Assembly: GCA_963748315.1 (NCBI GenBank)
Contig: CAVVIK010000010.1
Location: 62,001-126,000 of the forward strand
Direction of reading: 5' to 3'
From: DASPHG01 sp963748315
GTDB taxonomy: Bacteria > Actinomycetota > Thermoleophilia > Solirubrobacterales > Thermoleophilaceae
DNA: 64,000 nt
A program made the translations under genes and the position numbers. Positions 28,268 through 37,241 of this stretch are shown in pieces; the first letter of the stretch is position 1, and each line of letters begins with the position of its first letter. The notes under the pieces were generated by a model, which worked only from the letters and a program-made list of their open reading frames with translations, was not told the DNA's origin and did no database searches.

Positions 28268-29661
28268 GCGCCGAGCCAGACCAGCAGCCTCTTCCCGGCG
28301 TCGAGAAGGCGGGAATCGACGGGTTCCCGGGGCCGTTCGCCGTCGGCCGCTACGCGCGCGAGTTCCGCGACCGCCTGCGCGCGATGACGCGCGTCTGCAT
28401 CGTCGGCGAGGTGACGGGCGCGAAGACCGGCGGGAGCGGCGCGAACGTCTACTTCGAGCTGCGCGATGCCGAGGGCGCGATGCGCTGCGCGATGTGGCGA
28501 AACGAGTTCGAGCGCTGCGACATACGGGCGGAGGACCTGAAGGACGGCGTGCAGGTGGTCGCGGCGGGCGGGCCCGACTACTACACGGGTGGGGCGAGTG
28601 CCTCACCCAGCTTCTCCTTCCGCGTCGTCGACCTGCGCCTCGCCGGTGAGGGCGACCTGCTCGTCAAGCTCGACCGCCTGCGGCGCGAGCTTGCCGCCGA
28701 GGGGTTGTTCGAGCCGCAGAAGCTGCTTCCGCGATCGGTCCTGCCGCGATCGATCGGCGTCGTGACGGCCGAGGGGAGCGCCGCAAGGCGCGACTTCCTG
28801 GCGGCGCTCGAACGGCGCTCGTGGCGCGGCCGGATCGTCTGGGGTTACGCACCGGTCCAGGACAAGCGGGCGGCTCCGGCGATCCGCACGGCGATCGCGG
28901 ACCTCGCGGCGACCGGCGGCGTGGACGTGATCGTCGTGACCCGCGGCGGCGGCTCGATCGCCGATTTGTGGGCGTTTTGCGACGAGGCGCTGTGCCGCAC
29001 CGTGGCACTGCTTTCGGTGCCGGTCATCAGCGCCGTCGGCCACGACGTCGACCGCACCCTGATCGACGACGTCTCAGCCGTCTGCTGCTCGACGCCGACG
29101 CATGCCGCCGAGGCCGCCGTCGGCGTGGATTGCGCGGCCGCCGCCGATCGGCTGCGGCATGCCGCGCGCCGGCTCGACTCGTGCGGACGCGCGGGCGTCG
29201 TGCGCCGAGCACGCGAGCTCGGCGCGCTGTCGCGAGCGCCGCGCGACCACCTCGACCGCCATCGCCGTGACCTGCATCAGAAGGCGCGCGAGTTGCGCGC
29301 GAGCGGCCGCCGCGGAATCGGCGCGCAGGTCTCCTGGCAGGAGCGCGTCGCGGCGCTCGTGTTGAGCCGCAAGCGCGACGCGGCCGCGGCCGCGGCCAGC
29401 GCCGAGCACTCTCGTGTCGCCGCCCGCGCGGCGCGCCTCGAGCGTGCAGCCACGGCGCTTGCCGAGCGGCGGGCCGCGGCGCTTGCAAAGCACACCGCAG
29501 CGCTGTTCGCCCACGACCCCGAGCGGACACTCGAGCGCGGCTACGCCCTGTTGCTCGACGACTCCGGCGAGCCGCTCGGCAGCGCCGCCGCCGTAAAGAC
29601 GGCCGGCAGGTTCACCGCCCGGATGGCGGACGCCGACGTGCCTGCGAAGGTTGAGGAGTGA
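28264..29661 (+). CDS. xseA: Exodeoxyribonuclease VII large subunit
   Basis: 465 residues. N-terminal OB-fold (VCIVGEVTGAKTG, VYFELRD), then the catalytic region with IGVVTAEGSAARRDF, VIVVTRGGGSIADLW, and SAVGHDVDRTLIDDVSA with TPTHAAE. A long coiled-coil-like Ala/Arg-rich segment and ERGYALL close the protein, as in XseA. It degrades single-stranded DNA into acid-soluble pieces together with XseB. ATG 28264 overlaps the addA stop (ATGA); the end overlaps xseB (GTGA). Confidence 0.92.
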   Translation: MSAEPDQQPLPGVEKAGIDGFPGPFAVGRYAREFRDRLRAMTRVCIVGEVTGAKTGGSGANVYFELRDAEGAMRCAMWRNEFERCDIRAEDLKDGVQVVAAGGPDYYTGGASASPSFSFRVVDLRLAGEGDLLVKLDRLRRELAAEGLFEPQKLLPRSVLPRSIGVVTAEGSAARRDFLAALERRSWRGRIVWGYAPVQDKRAAPAIRTAIADLAATGGVDVIVVTRGGGSIADLWAFCDEALCRTVALLSVPVISAVGHDVDRTLIDDVSAVCCSTPTHAAEAAVGVDCAAAADRLRHAARRLDSCGRAGVVRRARELGALSRAPRDHLDRHRRDLHQKARELRASGRRGIGAQVSWQERVAALVLSRKRDAAAAAASAEHSRVAARAARLERAATALAERRAAALAKHTAALFAHDPERTLERGYALLLDDSGEPLGSAAAVKTAGRFTARMADADVPAKVEE

Positions 29662-29888
29662 GCGCGCCCGAGAGCTACGAGTCCGCCGTCGAGCGGCTGG
29701 AGCAGATCATTGCCCGGCTCGACACAGGCCAGGCCGGCCTGCGCGAGACGCTCGACCTCTGCCGTGAGGGCAAGTCGCTGATCGACTACGCGGCCGGCGA
29801 GCTCGAGGCCGTCGGCAAGGGCCTCGAGGAGCTCCGTCTCGACGACCTGATCGCGCGCCTCGAAGCCGCCGCCCCGCCGCAGCCGTAG
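29658..29888 (+). CDS. xseB: Exodeoxyribonuclease VII small subunit
   Basis: 76 residues, the usual size of XseB. The helical ESAVERLEQIIARLDTGQ signature and LRETLDLCREGKSLIDY are family-typical. It binds the large subunit encoded immediately upstream. GTG 29658 overlaps the xseA TGA by 4 bp. Last gene of the addB-addA-xseA-xseB unit. Confidence 0.92.
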   Translation: MSAPESYESAVERLEQIIARLDTGQAGLRETLDLCREGKSLIDYAAGELEAVGKGLEELRLDDLIARLEAAAPPQP

Positions 29889-29941
29889 CCGCCGGCTCGC
29901 CTGACTTTCATTCCATCCGCCGCGCGGCCTACCTTCGCGCC

Positions 29942-30397
29942 ATGCCACTGTGCTTCATCGAGCCCCAGGAGGCCATTCGCGTCGTTGCCGAGTCGGTCGG
30001 GCGTGAGGCCCGCCGGCAGCTGTTGAGCGAGGTGGTGTCCGCATGGGTGGACGAGATTCCGGACGACGAGCTGGTCGTCCACTACTCGAAGGCGGTCGAC
30101 GACCTCGACGACGACGACCTCTCGATGCTCGCCGCCTGGCACGCGTCGCTCGAGGTCGGGCAGCCGATAGCGAACAAGGAGTTCCTGCTCGGTGCGTTCC
30201 ACGGCCTGGGCGAGCACCGGCGCGAGGCGCTCAAGATCGCCGCGGGATTCCGCGGCGATGACGCGTTCGCCCACGGCATTTCCGAGGAGCAGGCGCTCGA
30301 CACCGTCCTGCCCTGGCTGTCCGACGATCGCGCGATGGAGCTCGCGGCAGAAGCGCTCGAGCTCTACTGCTGGGATCGGCTCGGCTGCGAGAACTAG
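29942..30397 (+). CDS. Acidic all-alpha hypothetical protein
   Basis: 151 residues, strongly acidic, mainly helical by composition (LLSEVVSAWVDEI, DDLDDDDLSMLAAWH, EALKIAAGF). No signal peptide, cysteine cluster or catalytic motif is visible. ATG 29942 follows TACCTT at 29930-29935 by 6 nt with no Shine-Dalgarno sequence, which suggests a leaderless mRNA. Its last 11 bases overlap the likely 5' end of the nuclease lipoprotein gene. Family not recognised. Confidence 0.55.
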   Translation: MPLCFIEPQEAIRVVAESVGREARRQLLSEVVSAWVDEIPDDELVVHYSKAVDDLDDDDLSMLAAWHASLEVGQPIANKEFLLGAFHGLGEHRREALKIAAGFRGDDAFAHGISEEQALDTVLPWLSDDRAMELAAEALELYCWDRLGCEN

Positions 30398-30878
30398 CCT
30401 CGCCCTCGTCGGCATCGCGGCGGTAGTCGCCGGCTGCGGCGACTCGTCGGACGAACCCGCCGAACGGCCTACCTACAGCGGCGGCTACGCGCGGGTGACC
30501 AAGGTGACCGATGGCGACACGATCCGGCTCAGCGGGATCGGCCCGGTCCGGCTGATCGGGATCGACACACCCGAGGTCTACGGCGACGCCGAGTGCTTCG
30601 GGCGCGAGGCCTCCGCGTTCGCGGAGAGCCTCCTGCCGCTCGGCACGCGCGTGCGCTACCGCGTCGGCGTCGAGGAGCGCGACCGCTACGGCCGCCTGCT
30701 CGCGTACGTATGGCTGCCGGACGGCCGGATGCTCAATCGGGTGATGATCGACGAGGGGTACGCGCAGCCGCTGACGATCCCGCCCAACGTCGCATTCGCC
30801 GACGTCTTCCGCGCCGGGGCGAGGGCGGCGCGCCAGGCCGGCCTCGGGCTCTGGCACGCATGCGGCGCGGCTGGTTGA
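30387..30878 (+). CDS. Thermonuclease (SNase-like) lipoprotein, start unclear
   Basis: About 163 residues. A short hydrophobic segment ends in a lipobox, VVAGCGD, so the protein is probably membrane-anchored outside the cell. It carries an SNase fold with KVTDGDTIRL, LIGIDTPE, REASAF, VGVEERDRYGRLLAYVW and NRVMIDEGYA, which include the Asp, Arg and Glu active-site positions of staphylococcal nuclease. No ATG/GTG/TTG lies in frame close to the signal peptide. The codon where a start is expected (30387) is GCG, so a base error or a distant start near 30258 must be assumed. Probably translationally coupled to the upstream gene. Confidence 0.7.
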   Translation, partial: ARTSLALVGIAAVVAGCGDSSDEPAERPTYSGGYARVTKVTDGDTIRLSGIGPVRLIGIDTPEVYGDAECFGREASAFAESLLPLGTRVRYRVGVEERDRYGRLLAYVWLPDGRMLNRVMIDEGYAQPLTIPPNVAFADVFRAGARAARQAGLGLWHACGAAG

Positions 30879-30888
30879 ATCGGGGCCG

Positions 30889-31854
30889 ATGACCGCCACC
30901 TCCCTGCCGGAGCACATCTGCGAGGTCTTCGACCGCTTCATCACGACCGAGTACACGACGGTGGACAAACACGGCCAGCCGATCACCTGGCCGGTCACGC
31001 CGTATCACCACCGCGAAGAGGGCTGCGTCGACGTGACGACCGGCCTCGGCTACCCGAAGAAGGCCTATGACGCGCGGGCGAACCCCAAGGTCTCGCTGCT
31101 GTTCTCGGACCCGACCGGCAGCGGCATCGACCCGGCGCCGATGGTGCTGGTCCAGGGCACAGCCGACGCGGACGACCGCGACCTCGACGCCAACCGCGAG
31201 CGCTATTGGGAGGAGTCGATCGCGAAGCTGCCGGCGACCAAGAGCATGCACCCGCCGAAGTTCCTGCGCGGGATGCTCGCCTGGTACTACACGCGCATCT
31301 ATGTCCACGTGCGGCCCGAGCGCGTCTACGTCTGGCCGAACGGCGACGCGACCGCCGAGCCGGAGTTGCTCGACTCCCATATGGAGGAGGTCCGCTCCGG
31401 ACACGACGAGGAGCCCGACGTGTCGTTCGAACCCGCCGCGGGCGGGGCGTCCGTCTGGGACGCTCGGATGGACGAGCTCGGCGACCGCTACCGCAGCGGT
31501 GTGCTTTCGATCGTCTCGCCCGACGGCTTCCCGTTCTCCGTTCGACTTCCCGTGGAGGTCGACGGCAGCGAGCGCCTCGTTCGCGTGGGGGATGGCGCCG
31601 TCGGCGTGCCGGTTCATCCGGGCCGTGCGTGCCTGGCGGTCCACGACCACGCCCCCGACTTCAAATGGCAGCGGAACTTCCAGGTGCGCGGCGACCTCGT
31701 CGAGCGCGACGGCGGCTGGGTCCTCGTGCCGCACAAGCTGGTCGGTGGATTCGAGCTGCCGCCCGGCTCGATGCTCAGCAGGTATCGGCTGAACTTCTCG
31801 AAGGTGCGGCGCTACCGCAAGATCGCGAAGCGCGAGCTGGCTGAACGCCGCTGA
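30889..31854 (+). CDS. PPOX-family (pyridoxamine 5'-phosphate oxidase-like) protein
   Basis: 321 residues. Two split-barrel-like halves: the first with EYTTVDKHGQPITWPVTPY and NPKVSLLFSDPTGSG, the second with YRSGVLSIVSPDGFPFSVRL and HPGRACLAVHDHAPDF. Such duplicated proteins bind flavin or F420 and their substrates are rarely known. Start ATG 30889. Intact. It is followed by a 208-bp gap in which I see no gene, ending in a palindrome. Confidence 0.7.
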   Translation: MTATSLPEHICEVFDRFITTEYTTVDKHGQPITWPVTPYHHREEGCVDVTTGLGYPKKAYDARANPKVSLLFSDPTGSGIDPAPMVLVQGTADADDRDLDANRERYWEESIAKLPATKSMHPPKFLRGMLAWYYTRIYVHVRPERVYVWPNGDATAEPELLDSHMEEVRSGHDEEPDVSFEPAAGGASVWDARMDELGDRYRSGVLSIVSPDGFPFSVRLPVEVDGSERLVRVGDGAVGVPVHPGRACLAVHDHAPDFKWQRNFQVRGDLVERDGGWVLVPHKLVGGFELPPGSMLSRYRLNFSKVRRYRKIAKRELAERR

Positions 31855-32062
31855 CGGCGCGGCCCTTTTCCCGCAGATTGCGGGGTCACTTCACACAAAG
31901 GGCTTGACGAATCGCCAGATGTGGGTTCAAATCGAGTGCAGAGACGCGGCACCGAGCGCAACCAAGAGCGGGTCACGAGATGAAGGACCCGCCGCGAGCC
32001 CACAGGACCCCGGTCCAGTGGGAGCGCATCTCAAAAAGCGCAACGGGCCGCGTCTCGATTTG

Positions 32063-32085
32063 TAAAGGGGGTCTGACCCCCTTTA
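32063..32085. repeat. Perfect palindrome between convergent genes
   Basis: TAAAGGGGGTC at 32063-32073 and GACCCCCTTTA at 32075-32085 are exact inverted copies around one base. As RNA it would form an 11-bp stem ending in a T-rich 3' side in both directions. Its right end contains the TAA stop of the HAD gene. The preceding 31855-32062 holds no convincing gene or RNA. Confidence 0.65.
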
Positions 32086-32721
32086 GGAAAGCTCCTTACG
32101 GATCTCGGTGATCGCCTGATCGGCATCCACGTAGTGCACCGCCCTCATTCCGAGTGACCGGGCCGTCTCGCAGTTGACGTCGACGTCGTCGACGAACAGG
32201 CACTCGCCGGCGGCCAGGCCGTCGCCCAGGCGCTCGAGCGTCAGCTCGTAGATCTCTCGGTCCGGCTTGCGCATGCCGACGAAGGCGGAGTCCACGACCA
32301 CCTCGAAGATCTCGTCGATCTCCGGCAGCTTCGCGCGCCACTGGGGCTCCCACTCGCGCACGTTGTTCGTGAGCAGCGCCATCCGCAGGCCGCGGCCGCG
32401 CAGCTCGCGCATCAGCTCGATCATCGCCGGGTTCGGGCGCAGGTGGTCGAAGTACACGTCGCGCATCCCGCTCAGGCTCGTGCCGGGATCGAGCTCCGCC
32501 TCGAGCATCCCGAGGAACTCGGCCTCGGTGATCGTGCCCTTCTCCAGCTCGTAGAGGGGGTGGAGGCCGTTGTGCTCCGTCGCGTCGGCCATCGCCTGCC
32601 CGAGCCGCTCGAACGAGAGTCCGGACTGCCGTTGCCAGGCGGCGAACGACTCGAACAGCGGCGAGGTGAGCACGCCGCCGAAATCCGAGATCACGGCGCG
32701 GACCGGCACGGCGGCGCTCAC
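32083..32721 (-). CDS. HAD-superfamily hydrolase
   Basis: 212 residues. HAD motif I is AVISDFGGVLT, with Asp nucleophile and Gly where many phosphatases have the second Asp. Motif II is LLTNN, the Lys is in GMRKPDREIYE, and the acidic motif IV is FVDDVDVN. The layout matches the epoxide-hydrolase-N-domain/haloacid-dehalogenase-like phosphatases. GTG 32721 overlaps the upstream gene's stop by 4 bp. The TAA stop lies inside the palindrome at 32063-32085. Confidence 0.75.
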   Translation of the reverse strand: MSAAVPVRAVISDFGGVLTSPLFESFAAWQRQSGLSFERLGQAMADATEHNGLHPLYELEKGTITEAEFLGMLEAELDPGTSLSGMRDVYFDHLRPNPAMIELMRELRGRGLRMALLTNNVREWEPQWRAKLPEIDEIFEVVVDSAFVGMRKPDREIYELTLERLGDGLAAGECLFVDDVDVNCETARSLGMRAVHYVDADQAITEIRKELS

Positions 32722-33443
32722 GCGGCGGCCGGCTCCGTCTCGTCGCGGCGCAGCGTCAGCTCGTAGAGGCCCGCGCCGGCATGCCCCTCCATCCGCCAGT
32801 TGAACGCCGCGGAGTGCACCGAGAGGCCGTCGAGGTCGAGTGACGTCCCTGCCTGAACCGTCCCGAACAGCCTCCGCGGATAGTCCTCGCCAGGGAACCA
32901 GAGCTCAAGCCCAGAGCTGTGCTGGCGCCCGCCGCCGTTGTAGACGGTCGAGACGCGCGCGTCCTCGGGCGCACGCAGCTCACCCGCCTCGATCAGCACG
33001 GCCGTGACCAACTCGCTGCCGTGCTCTCCGGCTCCGTGCACGCGGCGGGCTACCACGAACGCCGCGAGCCCAGGCTCGAACACGGCCGAGATCGCTCGCA
33101 GGAGGTCGAGCTCGCGCCACTCGGGTGCCCGATGGGTCTCCGCCGCGGTCCCGAGCCCGCTGATCTTCTTGCCGCCGACGCTGCCCTCGACAGAGCAGAC
33201 CGACACCGCGATCCCGCCGAGGTCCGCGCTGTCGGACACGGGCATCAACTTCACGTCGACGTCGCCGCCCGCGCGCGCGTGCCAGCCGTCAGCCGTCCGC
33301 TCGATCTCAACCGGCCCGCGCTCGGCGCGCGCCTCGCGGCCTTCGAACAGAAGCGTCAGCCCTGAGCGGACGGTTCCATGTATGCCGGCGTCGGGGTCGA
33401 AGAACGAGAGCGCGACCGCGAGCTCGGCCGGTGCGGGGCTCAC
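32718..33443 (-). CDS. Hypothetical protein, beta-rich, in FxsA operon
   Basis: 241 residues from GTG 33443, which overlaps the FxsA stop by 4 bp. Two halves are visible: one with SFFDPDAGIHGTVRSGLTLLF and a second with RVSTVYNGGGRQHSSGLELW and LDGLSVHSAAFNWRMEG. Beta-strand pattern throughout, no signal peptide. It resembles lipocalin-like or carotenoid-dehydratase-like barrel proteins in its SFFDP start, but no family can be asserted. Coupled on both sides by GTGA overlaps to FxsA and the HAD hydrolase. Confidence 0.55.
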   Translation of the reverse strand: MSPAPAELAVALSFFDPDAGIHGTVRSGLTLLFEGREARAERGPVEIERTADGWHARAGGDVDVKLMPVSDSADLGGIAVSVCSVEGSVGGKKISGLGTAAETHRAPEWRELDLLRAISAVFEPGLAAFVVARRVHGAGEHGSELVTAVLIEAGELRAPEDARVSTVYNGGGRQHSSGLELWFPGEDYPRRLFGTVQAGTSLDLDGLSVHSAAFNWRMEGHAGAGLYELTLRRDETEPAAA

Positions 33444-33922
33444 CGCGGCAGCCGCGGGGTGCGCGGCCCGAACTCGTCGTCGACCGGCGTTGCGGTGCCC
33501 TCGACGTCGTAGTCCGAGCGCCCCCGCCGGCGCGTAACGGCCCCCGCCATGCCGATCCACATCCGCCCTCCGACCACCCGGACGAGCAGTCGCCGCGCGA
33601 TAGCGCGCGTGGGCGGCAGGAGCAGGAACAGCCCGATCACGTCGGTGATGAAGCCCGGGGTGATCAGGAAGGCCCCTCCGAAGATCACCATCACGCCGTC
33701 GAGCACCTCGCGATGCGGCATCCGGCCCGCCGCCATCGTCTCGCTGAACCGGCGCCATACGGCACGCCCCTGCGACTTCAGCAGCAGCGAGCCGATCAGC
33801 GAGTCCGCCGCGAGGAGGAGGATCGTCAGCGGCACGCCGATCGCCTCGCCGACCTTGAAGATCACGTACAGCTCGGCGAGCGGGACGACGATGAATATGA
33901 AGATCAGGGCCAGGAGCGGCAT
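33440..33922 (-). CDS. fxsA: FxsA-family membrane protein
   Basis: 160 residues. Four hydrophobic segments in the first 120 residues, with the family-typical PLAELYVIFKVGEAIG, LIGSLLLKSQGRAVW and GAFLITPGFITDVIGLFLLLPPTR. FxsA overproduction relieves F exclusion of phage T7 in Escherichia coli; its normal role is unknown. The cytoplasmic tail is basic then acidic. ATG 33922 is preceded 10 nt upstream by TAGCCT (minus strand, 33933-33938), with a divergent TAGCAT for the SufT-like gene within the same 38-bp gap. Confidence 0.8.
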   Translation of the reverse strand: MPLLALIFIFIVVPLAELYVIFKVGEAIGVPLTILLLAADSLIGSLLLKSQGRAVWRRFSETMAAGRMPHREVLDGVMVIFGGAFLITPGFITDVIGLFLLLPPTRAIARRLLVRVVGGRMWIGMAGAVTRRRGRSDYDVEGTATPVDDEFGPRTPRLPR

Positions 33923-33960
33923 TCCGGCCTCAGGCTACCCGCTGGCTAGCATTGAACCCA

Positions 33961-34256
33961 TGCCGACCAAAGACGACATCTACGAGGCGCTCTCGAACGT
34001 GATCGACCCCGAGTTGGGCCTCGACTTCGTCGAGCTCGGCCTGGTCTACGAGGTCGAGGTCGAGGGCGAGGAGGTCCACGTCACCTTCACGCTCACGACC
34101 CCCGCCTGCCCGATCGGGCCCCAGGTGTCCGAGCAGATGAAGGAGTACGTCGGCGAGCTCGAAGGCGTCGCCGACGTGCACCCTCACATGACGTTCTCGC
34201 CTCCGTGGTCGCCGGACATGATGAGCGAGGACGCGAAGTTCGCGCTCGGCTACTAG
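33961..34256 (+). CDS. SufT/MIP18-family (DUF59) protein
   Basis: 98 residues. DUF59 core with YEALSNVIDPELGLDFVELG and the conserved Cys in LTTPACPIGPQV. Family members help assemble or deliver Fe-S clusters (SufT) or belong to ring-hydroxylation complexes (PaaD). No suf operon is in the window, so the exact role is inferred only from family. ATG 33961 lies 7 nt after TAGCAT at 33948-33953, so it is likely leaderless. Confidence 0.82.
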
Positions 34257-34889
34257 GCCGGCGGCACTCGGCGGCGGGCGGCGGTGCGACTCGCGCGGCG
34301 TTCCCGGATGAACAGCATCACGCTGAGCACCAGGACCAGCAGTCCGGTGAGCCGGGAACGCGAAGAAGCCGATCGGGCCGGCGACGCTGACGACGGCGAT
34401 CACGAGCGCGACCCAGCCCAGCCAGCGCGGCAGCACGGCGGTCCGGAGGATCGAGACCCCGACCGAGGTCAGGAAGACGGTGATGCCGATCACGAACGGC
34501 AAGAAGTCGTTGTCCCAGTAGCGCCTGAAGCGTCTGGATCGTCTCCGGCGGGAGGTCGTTGTCCGCGGCCTCCGCCATTGCGATAGGAAGCGTCCCGTCG
34601 ATCCGCCGCCGACCGCGAAGATCGCGGCGCCCACGAGGATGGTGGCGGCTGCGCGCGTGCCTTGGAACACGGCCCGGAGGTAGTTCGCGAAGAAGATGAA
34701 GGGCACCGTGGCGAGCCGCGAGGATGTAGACGCCGGCTAGATCGAATCCTTGTCGTCGGTATAGTGCTCGACGATCTCCGCTGCACCGGTCTTCGGCGTC
34801 GGGCGGTTCGCCACCGACGACGAAACCCGACAATCACGAGCACGATGAAGCGACGCCCGTCAAGCGGCAGTAACAAATCCCTTCTTCAT
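34253..34889 (-). CDS. Multi-pass membrane protein, broken by several frameshifts
   Basis: The minus-strand frames can be chained into one membrane protein of about 210 residues. Pieces in order are MKKGFVT, RFIVLVIVGFVVGG, AAEIVEHYTDDKDS, LAGVYILAA, VPFIFFANYLRAVFQGTRAAA, LPPETIQTLQALLG, LPFVIGITVFLTSVGVSIL, LGWVALVIAVVSVAGPIGFFAFP and LLVLVLSVMLFIRERRA, then stop at 34253-34255. At least six 1-2 nt shifts are needed. ATG 34889 overlaps the WS/DGAT stop (ATGA) and has GGAGGA upstream, which supports the start. About five transmembrane helices; function unknown. Decay and sequence indels are both possible. Confidence 0.55.
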
Positions 34890-36346
34890 TCGGTAACTCC
34901 TCCTGCCGTGGCGCGCGCGGCGCCGTTTCCGGCCGGGGTAGTCGGCTTGCCGACATCGGCCGCTTGCATCAGCTCGGCGAGTGCATCATCCAGGTAATCC
35001 GCAAATACATCGAGGTCCGGCATCGCGTCGTAGTCGCCGAGCAGGCCAAAGTCGACGCAGCCGTTGTAACTCATGATCGCCACCGCGAGCGCGTGGTTCT
35101 CCGGCAGGAACGCGACCGGCGCCAGCTCCTGCAGCTCGCGGCCCAGGAGATAGAGCGGGAACTGCGGCCCCGGGACGTTCGTGACGATCAGGTTGAAGAG
35201 CCGGGTCGAGAAATTGAGCCGAGACGCCTGCGCAAGCAGCGTCGGTGGCGCGAAGTCGTTCAGGCTGGAGATGACCTCCGCGCCGAGCGCCTGCTTCGAC
35301 TGCTTCAGGTGCGCCATCGCCCCCATGACGATCTCGAGCCGGTCGAGCGGATCGGTCGCGTAGACCGGCAGCGGGCCGCGCATCGCGGCTATCTGGTTGC
35401 CGAGCTCGCCCTCCGCGCCGGGCTGCCGGATCGAGACGGGGACGAGGGCGCGCAACTCGAGCCCCTCGGTGCGCACGCCGCGCGTCCGCAGCCACCGTCC
35501 GAGCGCGCCCGAGACGACGGCCAGCACGACGTCGTTGACGGTCCCGCCGACTGCGTCCTTGATCGCCTTGAAGTCGTCGAGCGAGGAACGCGTCCACCAG
35601 AGCCGCCGGTGCGGGCCGATCGGCACGTTCAGCGGGGTCTCCGGCGCCGGATTGAGGCCCGCCCAGACGATCTCGCCGACGCCCTCGGCGGCCTCGCGCG
35701 CAGCGCGCGCGGTGCCCACAGGGTCGCGGGCCGCCTTCAGCAAACCGGCGGCGATGTCGCCCGGCGCGCGGATCGCGCCCTTGACGCCCTCGGCGACCAG
35801 CTCCGCCTGAGTCGGCTCCGCCGCCGGGGTCCAGTCGTCCTCCGGGCCGGCGCGCTCCTGCGGCACGGGCGACGTGTCGAACAGAACGGTGGCGAGGTCG
35901 ACGCCGGATACGCCGTCGACCAGCGCGTGGTGGGTCTTGTTGATCAGCGCGAAGCGGTTGTCCTCGAGCCCCTGCACGAGCCAGACCTCCCACAGCGGCT
36001 TCGACCGGTCGAGGCGCTGGGAGTAGATCCGCCCCGCAAGCAGGCGGAGCTGCTCGACGCCGCCCGGGGCGGGCAGCGCGGTGTGCCGCACGTGATAGCC
36101 GAGGTTGAAGCGGGAATCGTCGATCCACACGGGCCGGCCCATCTCGAAGCGCGGGAAGGCGAGCTTCTGCCGGTAGCGCGGAACGAGATGGAGGCGCGAG
36201 TCGATCTGCGCGAGGAAGTCCTCGCGCGCGGGCGGCGGTCCCTCGAAGATGAGCACAGCCCCGACGTGCATGTGGGAGGCGCGACCCTCCTGATGGAGGA
36301 ACGACGCGTCGACCGAGCTGAGCCGGTCCCTATGCGCGGTCGCCAT
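34886..36346 (-). CDS. Wax ester synthase/diacylglycerol acyltransferase (WS/DGAT)
   Basis: 486 residues. Active-site motif THHALVDGVSG (HHxxxDG) near residue 138, N-terminal LSSVDASFLHQE, and the second conserved block VTNVPGPQFPLYLLG. It transfers fatty acyl groups from acyl-CoA to fatty alcohols or diacylglycerol, building storage lipids at the membrane. ATG 36346 lies 6 nt from a minus-strand TATGGT element and has no Shine-Dalgarno sequence. The stop overlaps the membrane-protein ATG by 4 bp. Confidence 0.88.
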   Translation of the reverse strand: MATAHRDRLSSVDASFLHQEGRASHMHVGAVLIFEGPPPAREDFLAQIDSRLHLVPRYRQKLAFPRFEMGRPVWIDDSRFNLGYHVRHTALPAPGGVEQLRLLAGRIYSQRLDRSKPLWEVWLVQGLEDNRFALINKTHHALVDGVSGVDLATVLFDTSPVPQERAGPEDDWTPAAEPTQAELVAEGVKGAIRAPGDIAAGLLKAARDPVGTARAAREAAEGVGEIVWAGLNPAPETPLNVPIGPHRRLWWTRSSLDDFKAIKDAVGGTVNDVVLAVVSGALGRWLRTRGVRTEGLELRALVPVSIRQPGAEGELGNQIAAMRGPLPVYATDPLDRLEIVMGAMAHLKQSKQALGAEVISSLNDFAPPTLLAQASRLNFSTRLFNLIVTNVPGPQFPLYLLGRELQELAPVAFLPENHALAVAIMSYNGCVDFGLLGDYDAMPDLDVFADYLDDALAELMQAADVGKPTTPAGNGAARATAGGVTE

Positions 36347-36375
36347 GTTTCGACCATAACGGCCACAATCGGGCC

Positions 36376-37235
36376 GTGCGGCCTTTTTTGGTGATGTTCC
36401 TGGCGTCGATCGCGCTCGTTGCCTGCAACGAGGCGGCGGACACCGCCTCGACGGGCGCGGAGCCGGCTCAGGACCGGTTCGACGCGGCGCGGGCGTGGAA
36501 GGTGCTCGAACACCAGGTGGACCTCGGTGAGCGGCCCGCCGGCTCGCCGGCCTCGCGTGAGCTCGCCGCCTACCTGAAGCGCAAGGTCCCGAACGGCCGC
36601 TACCAGCAGGTGCCCGACGGGCTACGCAACGTGGTCGGCAGGGTGCGCGGGCGCGACCCCGACCGGGTGGTGCTCGTCGGAGCGCACTACGACACCAAGG
36701 ACATCCGCGGCTTCGTGGGTGCGAACGACGGCGCGTCCGGTACGGCCGTGGCGCTGCGGCTCGCACGCGAGATCGAGCCGCGGACGATCGATCCGACGCT
36801 GCGGTTCGTGTTCTTCGACGGCGAGGAGAGCCCGCGCGGCGCGGGCCCCGGCGAGTTCGAGGAGAAGGGGCTGCGCGGCAGCAAGGTGGCCGCTCGCCGC
36901 TTCGCCGACGAGGTGGACCGGATGATCCTGCTCGACTTCGTCGGCGACAAGGAGCTTTCTATCCCGCGCGAGGCCTACTCCCGGCGCGGCCTGTGGTCTC
37001 GCCTGCGCGCGGCGGCCGATCGGGCCGGGACCGCCGACACATTCCCCGCGGGGACGGCCGGCGGCGTACTCGACGACCACATCCCGTTCCTCCGGACGAG
37101 GGCGTGCCTGCGATCGACCTGATCGACTTCGACTTCGACTGCTGGCACAAGGCGTGCGACGACCTGTCGGCGGTCTCCGAGGACAGCCTCGACAAGGTCG
37201 GCGAGACCATGATGGAGCTCCTTCCTAGACTGTGA
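36376..37235 (+). CDS. M28-family metallopeptidase lipoprotein, one frameshift
   Basis: About 286 residues. A short signal sequence with lipobox-like ALVACN. The M28 aminopeptidase or glutaminyl-cyclase-like fold shows VLVGAHYDT, GANDGASGTA, FFDGEES, LLDFVGD and DDHIPF, covering the two-zinc ligands and the general-base Glu. The frame slips by one base near 37095-37100; the next frame continues PAIDLIDFDFDCWHKACDDL and SLDKVGETMMELL to stop 37235. This ending fits the glutaminyl cyclase-like branch of M28. GTG 36376 is divergent from WS/DGAT by 29 bp. Confidence 0.78.
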
Positions 37236-37241
37236 CCGCGG

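Noticed and set aside
31918..31945. T-arm-like GGGTTCAAATC that could suggest a tRNA
   Set aside because: The flanking bases do not pair as a T-stem, and no acceptor, D or anticodon arm is found around it.
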